From NCBI GenBank assembly GCA_015179025.1, contig WHUX01000425.1, positions 1-29,115 on the forward strand: a stretch of 29,115 nucleotides of DNA. The letters are read 5' to 3'. Of this stretch, positions 18,685 to 29,000 are shown piece by piece; the stretch's first letter is position 1; every line of letters begins with the position of its first letter. The DNA is from Terfezia claveryi (Eukaryota; Ascomycota; Pezizomycetes; Pezizales; Pezizaceae). The position numbers and the translations under genes were made by a program. The notes below the pieces were generated by a model that saw only the letters and a program-made list of their open reading frames with translations, ran no database searches and was not told where the DNA came from.

Positions 18685-19139
18685 GTAGCAGTAACAACAA
18701 TAACAATAGCAGTAATAGCAAAAACAGTAGCAACAGCAGCAATAGCAGCAATAGCAGCAATAGCAGTAATAGCAGCAATAGCAGCAATAGCAGCAATAGC
18801 AGCAATAGCAGCAATAGCAGCAATAGCAGCAATAGCAGCAATAGTAGCAATAGCAGTAACAGCAGCAATAGTAGTCTTAATTAGACCCTCGTAGTTATTG
18901 TAGAAACTAGAGCAACAGTAGCAACAGCAGCAACAACAACAATAACAATAATAATAGTAGTAGTAACAGTAGTAACAGCAGTAACAGTAGTCTTGATCAA
19001 ACCCTCGTAGTTATTGTAAAGACTATAGTAACAGCAGCAACAGCAGCAACAACAATAATAACAATAACAATAACAGTAGCAGCAATAGCAGCAACAAAAA
19101 CAACAACAACAACAACAATAACAACAACAACAACAACAT
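18685..19139. repeat. CAA/CAG-derived microsatellite block
   Basis: Dense CAGCAATAG, CAACAG and AACAAT units. One plus-strand frame reads Gln-Gln-stop repeatedly, as expected if CAG had become TAG. A 116-bp step repeats the landmark AGTCTTnATnA(A/G)ACCCTCGT at 18873 and 18989. The long Leu-only and Cys/Tyr-only minus-strand readings are by-products of the repeat. Confidence 0.85.
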
Positions 19140-19144
19140 GTCAA

Positions 19145-20549
19145 GAGCTATTGTAAAGGGGGATCAGATAATATCCAATGCAAAAACCCAGCTAGACTAG
19201 AGAGATGATAACTTAAAGGAGTACTGCAAGTGGTGGAGATATCTCAAGGCATATACTCTTACAAATGGAATAACTGGCAGGCGTAGTATATTAGCAGCTG
19301 TTTGGAAAGTATTTCAATAGTATGCTTATAATTTAAAAAACTGACTTTCCACATCTGGGCGTAAATTGTTGTTGATACCTAAAAGGGATAAAAAGGGTAA
19401 TAAAGCTAGAGAGAGATTCCACCATCTCTTACTAGATTATTTAAAAAAAGACCAAAAGACAAAAACCAAGGTAGGTTTAGCTTCAGCAAAATAAAAGCAC
19501 GTAAATGCTATAAATGACTCGGAAGAAGAGATAGGACATCTGATTACATTTCCATCTTATATAGTTCAGGTTACCATTATAGACCCAGCTAAGAATAAGG
19601 ATATTAATTCCCTTAATAGAGACTAGTGCGAGGCTAATGCCTAAAATAAGTAACTCATAGCTTTAAAAAAAGTCATAATAGCCGAATTGATTAAAGGTAT
19701 CCGTCTGCGGATCCCTAATAGTCATATAGTAAAAGTAATTTATAGTGCGCTAATAAAGCTACTATTGAATGGTGCAGCACTAGACGATATAGAATGTATG
19801 ATAATGGACAATGATTTGGTAATTTTCTGGTGGTAGCAGATTGTATGTATAAGCTACTACTATTTTAGGTGTAACTTTCTAAGGTCGACAAGGCCAATCA
19901 AAGCCCTACCTATGATAATTGGCCCTATTTTCGGGATAATGAGTTTAATATATAGGTAGACCCTTATAACCTTATACTATTTGTTTCTGAAAATGAGCTA
20001 TACCTAATCAAGTTTGGGAAGAAGAAGCTAAAGGCTTGGCTGTAGACTAACTACAGTTTTAAGCATACAAAGGCCAGATGCTGGAAAAAGATAGGTTAGT
20101 TTAAAGGGTAGCTTGTAGAGTATAAGAGACATCACCAAGTATTTATGGGACCCAATAAGGATAAAATCCTAGATTTGGACCATGAAGGCAGCTTTAGCTA
20201 GCTTAAGTAGTTAAATCTATAGAATAGAAAGTTTTATATGAGAGTATATTCTCCAGTATGTGTAGCAGCTAGGGCATTTAAATGTTCCAATAATGAGAAA
20301 GCTACAGAAGTAGTTGTAATAGCTAAATTCGAAGGCCCACCTTAAGAGGAGGAGTTCAATGAGTAGTTTTACTCTCATAGGGAAAAGCAAGAGGTAGAGG
20401 TGGATGCAGAGCTAGAGGCAGAGGCAGATGAAGAGATAGAGGCAGAGGCAGAGAGAGAGTCAGAGATAGAAGAAGAAAAGCTAGAGGCAGAGCCTGAATT
20501 AGAAAATGATTTCTTAGGGGATGACAATGTTGACAATAATTCTACTTAG
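19145..20549 (+). pseudogene. Unidentified coding relic, 'family X' copy 1
   Basis: With RIP-like stops ignored, the plus strand reads as a protein-like sequence. It contains DNLKEYCKWWRYLKAYTLTN near 19208, then VDPYNLILFVSENELYLIKF near 19959-20018. A K/R-rich part (KARCWKKIGxFKG) follows, then a strongly acidic tail (EVEVDAELEAEADEEIEAEA, about 20392-20510), ending at TAG 20547-20549. Several frame changes occur before about 19880. A second copy lies at 23935-24480 on the minus strand. No family was recognised; it could be a gag-like protein of an unknown element or a host gene family fragment. The domain order and the acidic tail are what is directly visible. Confidence 0.5.
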
Positions 20550-20729
20550 AAGCAGACAGTCGACGTCTGATTTAGTTACTAGCTATTTGGTAGCATAGGT
20601 ATGAGATACATATATAGCTTGTTTTAAGGTTCATAGCATAGAATGAATATGTCTTAGTCTCGTAAATGGGTTACACATGCTTTAAAGTCCAATAATAGTT
20701 TCAGTAGAGCCATTTTATAATGTTAGAGA
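20550..20729. other. AT-rich interval without recognisable gene
   Basis: No ORF, repeat or motif could be supported between the family X stop and the LTR-like block. Confidence 0.5.
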
Positions 20730-21240
20730 GGTTAGCTTGAGTTGACACATATAATAAGGTTAGTGGGAATTATGCTTAAAGACAATTATTTGGTAATTCT
20801 TGTAGTCTGGTTGTAAATTGTCCTGACAGTGAGAGGTTGGTAGGGCCTAAGTGTCTAATTAGCATTACCAATCATTTGATAAAGGCCTTTATGAGGGGCT
20901 TGTGCCAACCAGACTAGATAAGGGGTCTATAATGAGGGTCTAATCGAGACTAGTCTATAATATGTGATTGAGAGCTAGATCAGGTTCAGTAAGATTGATT
21001 ATCTTGTACTATTCATATAATTCATTCTGGATATTAATGCAATACAATATAAAGGAGCAAGAAGTAGGTATATAGAATAGACCACTATGTATCTAAGCAA
21101 AAAAGCATATAAAGACTGTCCAATAATATTTTACTCCACCAAACTATTCTCTTCTGTCTACCTACTATTATTACTACTATATACTGCTATTACTACTACC
21201 TACTACTATCTACAACTGATCAGTAACATCTAATATATTG
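20730..21240 (+). repeat. LTR-like block with promoter-like features
   Basis: The block has TATAAAG at about 21103, a long pyrimidine-rich leader with TACTATTAC-type repeats, and an ACA end at 21240 (GATCAGTAACA). This is followed by TCTAATATATTGTACGG and an ATG at 21314. This layout resembles the right half of a retrotransposon LTR plus leader. The left edge is uncertain and no partner LTR was found. Confidence 0.3.
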
Positions 21241-21313
21241 TACGGCCAAACTCACTGGCTCAACCCCTAACTACAGAAAACCCTCTACAATATACAGAAC
21301 ATGTAGCATATCT

Positions 21314-22712
21314 AATGGCGGCCTAAGATGGAAGAGGAGAGACCAGCTGTATGAGCTAGAGAGCAACAAATACCTATAGTTCCAAGAAGCCTTACAAGTT
21401 AATTGGAATTATTAAAAAGTTTATTTGTAATTGACTAGAAAATGATATAATTGAAAAGCAGAATGAAAGTACTACAATAGAGAATGGTAAGGAAATTACT
21501 GAAATATCATATGATAAGAATGAGGAAGAAGAGGAAGTAGGAAACTCTAGAAATGGCTCAGGTTCAGATATAGTGGAGGTAAAAGGACTAGTTAATAGTA
21601 GTAAAAAGACTTATTTATTTGCTGCAATTCTCTACAAGCTGTAAGGCCTGTATTACATAGCCTAAAACTAGGTTACAGATTACACATTTTTCAAGCCGTT
21701 ATTTCTGAATGCATTAGATGTCCTCCAGTTAATTGACAAAGCTTGGGAATGGGCCAAAAATCAGGAAAAGAGCTACTTAAGATAAACTAAGACCTATAGC
21801 ATATTAGTAGGTAGTTTATAATCTTGCTGTATCCGATTACTAACAAAAATTAGCTGAAAACCATGTATTTGTAGCACAGGTCTAACATTATACACGAGTA
21901 CTGCCAAAAAATCTTTCAGTTATATAGACTAGATTATTAGAGCAAGGAGGAGATAGCAAAAAAAGTAGACTAGTTGTTATATAAAGATTGATTTGCTTGT
22001 AAGGAAGAACAATAGGAGGTTAGTATATTTCTACAATTGAGTAATGGACTCTAATAGAGTAGGAACAGAGAATGGACTACTGATTTTGAGCTATCCAAAT
22101 TGTAATGGTTATCTATGAATGTTTCTTTTAGTGGCCCAAAATGAGCGGGAAAAGAGACAGCAAATTCTTTGACTATATCAACCCTATCTTTATTTGTTTA
22201 GTGGCAGCTGCAATACAGCATTGCTTGAAGGAGTTAAAAATTGGGAAAGCTATTGAGGCCGTTAACTTTAAGTTCAAAATGGTAGCAAGTAAGTATAAAT
22301 TCCAATGTCAAAAGTAAGAATACTGATATTCTATAGCTTCATTCCATTGACTTCGAAATACTTAGGAACTATATAATGAGAATGTTAGGATACTCATATT
22401 AGCTAATATTAAGGTAGACTTGAGAACCAGAATAGGGGGGTAGGATAAGAAAGCCAAAGTGGAGGTAAGTGACCTATATGTAGTAGTGGAAGGGGAATCA
22501 TATATCTCTAAACTATAGGAGAAGTTGAAGAATACAATGATGGTATAAAATATAGTAGGATTGAATACTATGGATGAGAAAATCAAAAGGAAGGGTGCTA
22601 TAGGTACAAAAAAGGTTATTGAGAAGATCTATAAAGAGAGAGGTAGTCAACATAAGGGGAGCCAAACTAACATAGATAAACCTATAGAAATCGAGGATGA
22701 TGAGGACTATTA
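21314..22712 (+). pseudogene. Unidentified coding relic B
   Basis: The ATG at 21314 opens MAA-stop-DG. Protein-like sequence is clearest at about 22179-22712: INPIFICLVAAAIQHCLKEL, ELYNENVRILILANIKVDLR, KAKVEVSDLYVVVEGESYIS, GLNTMDEKIKRKGAIGTKKV, and an acidic end IEIEDDEDY-stop at 22710-22712. TAG and TGA interruptions fall where Q, W or R codons are likely. An acidic stretch (NEEEEEVGNSRN) occurs near 21520. No family was recognised with confidence. It follows the LTR-like block, so it may be a gag-like ORF of that element. Confidence 0.45.
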
Positions 22713-23094
22713 GGAATTGTAGCTTGCCTTCTAGAAACTGGATTGAAATTAATCTTAGAGAGTTTGATATAGGTTGAGTAGAAGATGGTAGAAGTTTGTA
22801 GGGTTAACTAGTTGGATTGTATTTTCTACTCTGTTTTATTATTTTTTAATTGACTTATCTCCATTTCTTGAGTGATTGTTTTTTCTACTCCATTTCCTGT
22901 TATTCTATTCTCTTATCTCCATGTTTTAAGTAATTGTATTTTTGGATAGTTTGGTTTAATAGTATAGATTGATAATTTATTTTTTCTATATACATTGGCT
23001 ATATGGTTGTAATTTGTATTAATTTCATTGGTAGGAATAAATTTGGGATGAGAAGTATCTAATAGAGTAGTTTAATACAGAAATTTAATCTTTT
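22713..23094. other. AT-rich interval without recognisable gene
   Basis: T-rich sequence containing two similar short blocks, TTATCTCCATTTCTTGAGTG (from about 22856) and a TTATCTCCATGTTTTAAGTA variant (from about 22914). Nothing else could be supported. Confidence 0.5.
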
Positions 23095-23500
23095 GCACAA
23101 ACATCTATCTATATTATAGTAATTTGGAAAGGAAGAAACAATCGTATGCCTATTAGAAACAGAAGCACCTGTATGCCATTCTATGTGGCTAAAGTACGAT
23201 AGCAAGTGACAAGTAAGGGAAAGGAGCCTACCAACATGCCTATATCATGATTGTGACATGGAAGGAAATAAACAATAGAGCATGCATTGCAAACAGAAGC
23301 ACCTCTATTATGTCCGATAAGGGTGAGGGACATGCAATAGCAAGTTACAGCCAAGTGAGAGTGGCCTACGAATATACCTATATTATAGATATAATGTGAA
23401 AAGAGATAAACAATAGAGTACACATTACAAACAGAAGTATCTGTATCACATCTGATAAGGGTAAGGGACATGCAATAGTGAGTTACAAGCAAGGAAGCAT
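23095..23500. repeat. ~138-bp minisatellite, about three copies
   Basis: The landmark AACAGAAG(C/T)A starts at 23158, 23292 and 23430 (steps 134 and 138). AACAATAGAG starts at 23271 and 23409 (step 138). Each unit also carries GATAAGGGT(G/A)AGGGACATGC. On the minus strand the last two units stay open in one frame with a 46-residue period. Confidence 0.75.
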
Positions 23501-23934
23501 TACATACAAATGGTAAAGGAGATGGGATTATATTATCACTATAGAAGTTAAAAGAACAGATATTGTGAAGGCAAAGAAGTAGATGCAAATAATAGCAGTA
23601 AAAGAATTACAGGAAGTAACATTAGAAGAGAGAGTACTCGGTAAGGTACTTGGAAAGTGTTAAGCAAGCATTAATGATGATAGGATAAGTAGAGAATAAT
23701 AAGGAATATTGCTAAAGTTAGGAGAAAGGCAAGTAATATTGGCAGGTGGGTACAAAGCATCTAATTGCAAATCTAGTAAGCATGAAGTGAAAATAAGTTG
23801 TAACCAAGAGTATCACAGTAGTAATATTATAAGCAAAAGATTATGTAGTAACATACAGTTTTGAAAAGTGGCATTGTATGCATGCTGTGTATATAACGCA
23901 AGCTAAAATCTTTCTAATATTGATATGCTATAGT
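23501..23934. other. Interval without recognisable gene
   Basis: A-rich sequence following the minisatellite. No ORF with family resemblance, RNA gene or clear repeat was seen. Confidence 0.5.
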
Positions 23935-24480
23935 ACATGCTCTCACAAAAGAATTTCTATCCTATAGATTTAACCATTTAGCCAGCTAAAGTTGACCTCC
24001 TCATTGGAATCCAAGATTTTATCCTTGTAGAGTCTCTTAAATATCCTGTAATATCTCTTAAACTCCTTAAGTTACTAACTAAATTGACTCATCTTCTTCT
24101 AGCATCTTACCTTTCTATGCTCAAAGCTATAGTCTGTCCTTAGCTAAGTCTTGGGCTTCTTCCATTTAAACCTAATTAGATATAGTTTGTTTTCAAAATC
24201 GGATGCTATAGAGTTGTAGGGGTCCACCTGCATATTGAACTCATTAACAGGGAAATAGGGCTGATTATTAGAGGCAAGGCTTTAATTGTTTTTATCAACT
24301 CTAGCAAGTTGCACTTGAAAGAGTAGGAGGTTGTATATGCTATCTACAATTGCAAGGAAATTTACTAAATCCTCATCTATTGTCACTCGTTCTATATCCT
24401 CTTAGTTTTTGCCATCAAGGGGTAGCTTTGTTAATATACAATAGATAAATCTTACCATTTGACAATTAGGGATCTATAGC
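23935..24480 (-). pseudogene. Unidentified coding relic, 'family X' copy 2
   Basis: The minus strand parallels copy 1: VNEFNMQVDPYNSIASDFEN (copy 1 has DNEFNI and VDPYNLILFVSEN), then KLYLIRFKWKKPKTQLRTDY, YSFEHRKVRCQKKMSQF and DKILDSNEEVNFSWLNG. Upstream, VTIDEDLVNFLAIVDSIYNL matches the copy 1 segment at about 19800-19870. It is interrupted by many TAG, TAA and TGA stops and lacks the acidic tail. Its upstream end is cut at the LTR beginning at 24484. Function unknown. Confidence 0.5.
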
Positions 24481-24483
24481 TAT

Positions 24484-25166
24484 TGTTACAATGGTATGCT
24501 TAATTGTCTTTGTTATCACATGTGATTATAGGTAATAGGGTGTTGCCTTAGTACTGCTTGATACTCAGACAGTACACTGCCCGAGTATCATATTATCATT
24601 CATTAGTTATCTCCTTATTATTGCTTTAAGTATTATCTATAATATAGGTGACAGGTTATTATCTATGATACAAGTGATACATTATTGCTATCCTGCTTGG
24701 CTCCTGAGATAGGGATCTCAGGAAGCTTATTCTTTCTATTACTCTATCCTAGAATCATATATATATAGCTCCTGTCCCTCATACTATTATTGGGTCCCTA
24801 TCTAATATCTTGTATACCTAATACGGGACCTTGCTTCTTCCAGTGCTTTTGCACTTCCCTTGTGTACATCTTTGTCTCATATAAACAACTCTGCAGTACA
24901 GCTGCCTCCCTCTGATATATATAGCAACCACTTCTATATGTCTCTTAACCCTTACCCCTTACCTCTTGCCTCTTGTCTTTGCCCCCGATCCTAGCCTTCC
25001 CCTAGTCATATATATAGCATTCTTATATATATGTCTTACCCTAGTCCTGCCCCTGCCCTATCTTGACCTTCCCCAATCATACATGTGATGTTCCTACATA
25101 TGTGATCCCTTTCCTCACTTCCCAGGTATACCTCTTGGTTGCCTTGTCCCTAGAGCCATCATTACA
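24484..25166 (+). repeat. 5' LTR of the gypsy fragment
   Basis: TGTTACAATGG...CATTACA, 683 bp. The U3 is longer than in other copies and holds a separate inverted repeat (GATACTC...GAGTATC, near 24567-24599) and GTGAT/ATCAC-type repeats. The hairpin before the TATA box (CTCCTGAGAT/ATCTCAGGAAG), the TATATATATAG box near 24760 and the R/U5 stem-loops are recognisable. Confidence 0.8.
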
Positions 25167-25197
25167 CTATGTTGAATCATTCGGACCAACTGGTACA

Positions 25198-25608
25198 ATG
25201 TCTGTGAATATTCCACTACCCACCGATAGATTCGCAGCCTGAAGGGCGACTCCTATTCCATCAGACCTAACAGAACTATTAGCATACTGATAAACTATAA
25301 TTGAAATATTCATAGATACTTATACCATTGGTAAATAACAAGGTGTAGACTTTCAGAAAGTCGAAAAGCGAATCTAAGAAGCCGAAGACAAAATAACCCT
25401 TCTTCAAGAAGATATAGTACCATGCTTTGGACCTGGCTGATAGTCTAAAAAACCAGAAAATACAAGACCTTCTCACTCCACCCAAGTTTACTAGAGACCA
25501 GGGCCAGTTATGAGTATGGAAAAACTCTATACAGATAAAACTCTCTTGAGACTCAGTGAAGTTCTCTACTGTCTACTACTAGCTCACATACATTTATGGC
25601 CTACTGGA
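25198..25608 (+). pseudogene. Gag N-terminal relic
   Basis: The ATG at 25198 opens MSVNIPLPTDRFAA-stop-RATPIPSD. An in-frame TGA and a TGA-TAA pair (25288-25293) follow, at the same codons that are stops in the central gag. The rest aligns with the central gag to about codon 168 of that copy (…ALTYIYGLLD-like), where the minus-strand LTR begins. Many further stops. Inactive. Confidence 0.75.
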
Positions 25609-25706
25609 TATAACGTAGGCTCTAGGGACAAGGCAACCAAGAGGTACACAGGGGAGAAGGTAGAGGCTAGGACAAGATACACGTAGGAACGCTACGTGTG
25701 TGACTA
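25609..25706 (-). repeat. LTR fragment, minus orientation, truncated by Plavaka
   Basis: TATAACGTAGGCTCTAGGGA through GTGTGTGACTA matches the first 98 bp of the minus-strand LTR at 2353. Identity stops abruptly at 25706, where a GC-richer sequence of the Plavaka element begins. Confidence 0.8.
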
Positions 25707-25719
25707 CATCAGGAACGAT

Positions 25720-25965
25720 TTTCTTACGCCGCAACACCATCACCAAGCGCCCTGACGATAGTTGCCTGCTAGCTGGGCGCCTGATGCCTCCAGGACGTTT
25801 CGTCACCACGGCGCAACTGGTTGTAGTCTGACGCCCCGGCGTTGAAAGATGTAGTCTGACGCCCCGGCGCTGAGTGCTTCAGGTTTCGCCGCAAGGGGTC
25901 ACCAGGCGTCCTGACAATGCCCGGTCCTCATCTAGATCCTGACCGCCCTCGCGCCGTTACAACCA
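25720..25965. repeat. Subterminal GC-rich repeats of the Plavaka element
   Basis: GTAGTCTGACGCCCCGGCG is repeated at 25823 and 25851 (28-bp step). Related GCGCCCTGACG, GGGCGCCTGATG and GGCGTCCTGAC motifs lie at about 25747, 25776 and 25904. Such clustered motifs near an element end are candidate transposase-binding sites. They also contain most of the CpG of this region. Confidence 0.55.
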
Positions 25966-25979
25966 GGGCGCAGATCTGT

Positions 25980-26097
25980 TGTACTCATCCTGGACTCTCA
26001 CCATCTTAACTTAGACCTTCACAATGTCCCCGCTCATACTGCATCCACAAACAATCACACTGAGAATTCTGATTTTTAGATCCCAACTAATTCAATT
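25980..26097. other. Short stretch downstream of the transposase stop
   Basis: Pyrimidine-rich non-coding sequence between the subterminal repeats and the transposase stop, probably the 3' untranslated region. No polyadenylation signal could be singled out. Confidence 0.4.
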
Positions 26098-29000
26098 CTA
26101 TTCATACAACTCATTCCACGTACTGAAATCTATCCTGTTGTTCACCAACCAGACCCTCCCCTTCTCCAATGGTATCAGATGAGCCATCCCCTCTATATCT
26201 GAAATTCTTACAAAATGCATATCGAGTTGCTCGTCCCTGAATTCCATTCGTATCATCCCTTCCTCACTATGTGGTCTCCTTGGACCCTTTACCCGCATTA
26301 ACCTTACGTATGCTACCTCATGTTCACCCTGTATCCCGTCCCATACCCTGAACACCCCTTCTAACCTCCCCACCGTCCTCCCATCCAGTTTACCATTGGA
26401 GTTTTCGCATCTTGGTCTCCGCCGAACCCAAACCCAATCCGCTCGCACATCTCCTGTCTTTCGGAATCCCTGATTACCAGTCCATCGCACGTGATGTATT
26501 TCGGTGCCATCCCCCTGAAATTGTTGAACTGGAACCGCAATGCTATCGAAGTATTCTCCCCGGTACCTTCCTATCTGCCCAATGTCCCCTCCCATCCCCT
26601 CTGAATTACCATTCAATCTCATGTACTCCTGGAACTTCGACACCAAGTTCGGGATTCTCAGTATGCTCGCCAGGGTTGTGAGCGTCTCCGGACTACCACT
26701 CTGAGCCTGCTTCCGCCCTCGCAATACCGGATTTCGGGGTTTCACTTTTTTACCGGGGTTGCTTTTCTCCAACGTTGCCACCAGGCTCTTAATATCACTT
26801 CCCAAATTTAACTCCTTATCCCACGCACACAAATTCAACTCTAACATCTTAAATGCACCTTCCCTCGCATGACTATCTAGAACCTGCGAACTGGCGTCAA
26901 CTCTATTCGAGCGGCGATAAGCGTCTTTCAGGGGCTTGTGAAGGGCCTCCGTAATCTCGGTAGAAAACTGGGGTAGCGTTCCAAAACGTACAACTTGTTC
27001 AGCATAATGTGTTAGCAAGTGCAACTTTGGGTAGTTGAATGCCGCTTGGCCTAGAATCTCCTGTACCAAGTTTTGCCGTTCTTGTCGATTTACAGATGCT
27101 TCCTTTGCCTTCTTCCTTGCAGTGACTTCAAAATAACTGGAAATCGTGCTTTGACGAGCCTGAGAAGCAGCCATATCTTTAGACGCTCCTTTAGCTCGCT
27201 TGTGATCTGACTTAGAAGCACGAAATTCTGCAAAGACATGTTTGTACTTGTGGAAATCCTCCAGGTACTTAGACATATATTTGATGGTCTCCGGTGTGTG
27301 ACTTCGATATTGGGCAATCAGACAGAAATCCGATAGGGCGCGAATAGCTCGAATAGCAATTTTCAAATCACTCTGAGCAGCAGGCGGTAGACGACTGGTG
27401 TCCTCCTCTCGACGCATGGCGGCTGTAAAACACGCAAGTATTACTCTTCCTACCCCTCGCATTTCCGTACCACTCCACATTGTGATTTGGCGATATTGCT
27501 TCTTTGGCGGGTTAAACCCTGGATATGGTGGTAAACTGCCCCATATTTCGTCGAAAACGGGAAGGCGTTTATGTTTCCCCAAAAACCCCTGCACCCAATC
27601 CATAATATTCTTTTGGACTCCTAAAAGTATATTATGAAGTATATCTGCTCGGACTATTGTTGGTGGGTGGACATTTGGGAGGCCCCAAAGTGCATTCTGG
27701 ATCGGTTTAACATCTGCTTTAGCTAATCTGTTTGGCACATACTTAAATTAGTTACCTCCTCCAGCAATATTTATCCAGTTACAACTTACGCATCATTATC
27801 ACTAGCTTCCAAAGACGCTCATAGGCAGCATGATCACGGTCACTATACGGTCGTTTGGGCCACAATCCAAGCTGATCTCGGCTCGCTACGCAAATTGCAC
27901 ACCGGTTGACTTTGATGCAATGAATATTAACATTCTCCATGTGATCTGCAAGCCATGCTGATAAAATAGGGACACAGCGCCGGATGTTTTCATCCCCACA
28001 GACCATCTCACATCCGCCGGCCTTTCATGAGTCAGCGATAGCCCTAGAACGTCTGCTGGACGGACGGAAACTCACATTAAAAACTTGGACTAGGGGGGCT
28101 AATATTCGTTCGATGAGTCGGTGTTGCGTTTCTAAAGCATCATATTCCTGGTCCTGAACCGAAAATCCACTCAGAGACTTAGTTCGTTTAGGGCCAATTG
28201 GCAACAGAGCTATCAGAATCCATGCTTGGTTGGACGGCTTGTTTCGCACATCAGAAGGAATGTTTCCCAAACTCATGAAAATCGGCCACAATTTTTTATC
28301 CCCAGAAAAGTTTGTCAAGCATGTTTGATCGGACGTTATTAGGATAGGTATGAGAGTGGTGCCAATGGGTAGGGTCATCTGGTGGCTCGTAAGTGTCTGG
28401 TAACAAAGCGAATTTGTAGTAACTATCCCCTCAAAACATACCTGCATATCCCACCACCATTCCGCCGTATGCATCTCTGTGTAAACTCTAGAGCCGTGTA
28501 GATCAAACTCACGCCTTGGTGCGAATACCAGATCCCGGGCGTACACTTTCTGGCGGAGAAGATACCGAATGCACTCAACAGCGTCTCTATAAAAAAATTG
28601 GACGCCTGTTTGCAGGTGAAAATCCACAGTCCCATTCCGCCACTCCGGTTGGTCTACCAATCCACGCATTTTCTTACGCCACGTATAACCAGACTTGTAC
28701 CCGACTGCTAGTGTCCTGAAAGCATCCATAGGGAGCAGTTCATCGTGGAAAAATCGGTCAATCTGTCGCATTGAAGTTTTGCTCTCATGGAAGAACCGGG
28801 CAAGCTTATATTCATAAGCATTCGTGAATGGTGACAATGGATTCCATGACGGGTCCCGAATATGAGTGAATAATGACTGACGTATAACGTGTCCGACCTG
28901 CAGGCTGGGTGGAAGACACTGTCCGACAGATGTAGCTGGATCCAGAGCGTCCAGTACTTCCCCCCTAGTGTCTCGTGTTTCGATGCTGACGAGAATATTA

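Larger units (their letters stand above)
24484..25608 (+). mobile_element. Gypsy chromovirus 5' fragment (LTR plus gag N-terminus)
   Basis: A plus-strand 5' LTR (24484-25166), leader and the first ~135 codons of gag, ending abruptly at 25608 against a minus-strand LTR. The gag content stops within a few bases of the point where the plus-strand relic at 2859 begins, so the two fragments are complementary halves of the same gene. Confidence 0.8.

Noticed and set aside
18629..18868. Long minus-strand ORF made almost only of leucine, and a neighbouring Cys/Tyr-only ORF at 18881-19144
   Set aside because: These are simple translations of the trinucleotide-like microsatellite, with no start context or domain.
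23181..23588. A 135-residue minus-strand ORF over the 138-bp minisatellite
   Set aside because: Listed as a repeat and a finding rather than a gene: Cys/Ser/Ile-rich repeated peptide, no start context and no homology recognised.
23935..24480. The possibility that family X copy 2 is the missing C-terminus of the Plavaka relic at 8658
   Set aside because: Its blocks do not resemble the C-terminal part of the intact transposase, and copy 1 stands alone at 19145-20549.
27742..27789. A 48-bp version of transposase intron 2 using the AAG at 27742
   Set aside because: It leaves the downstream exon out of frame; the 67-bp version ending at 27723 keeps the frame.
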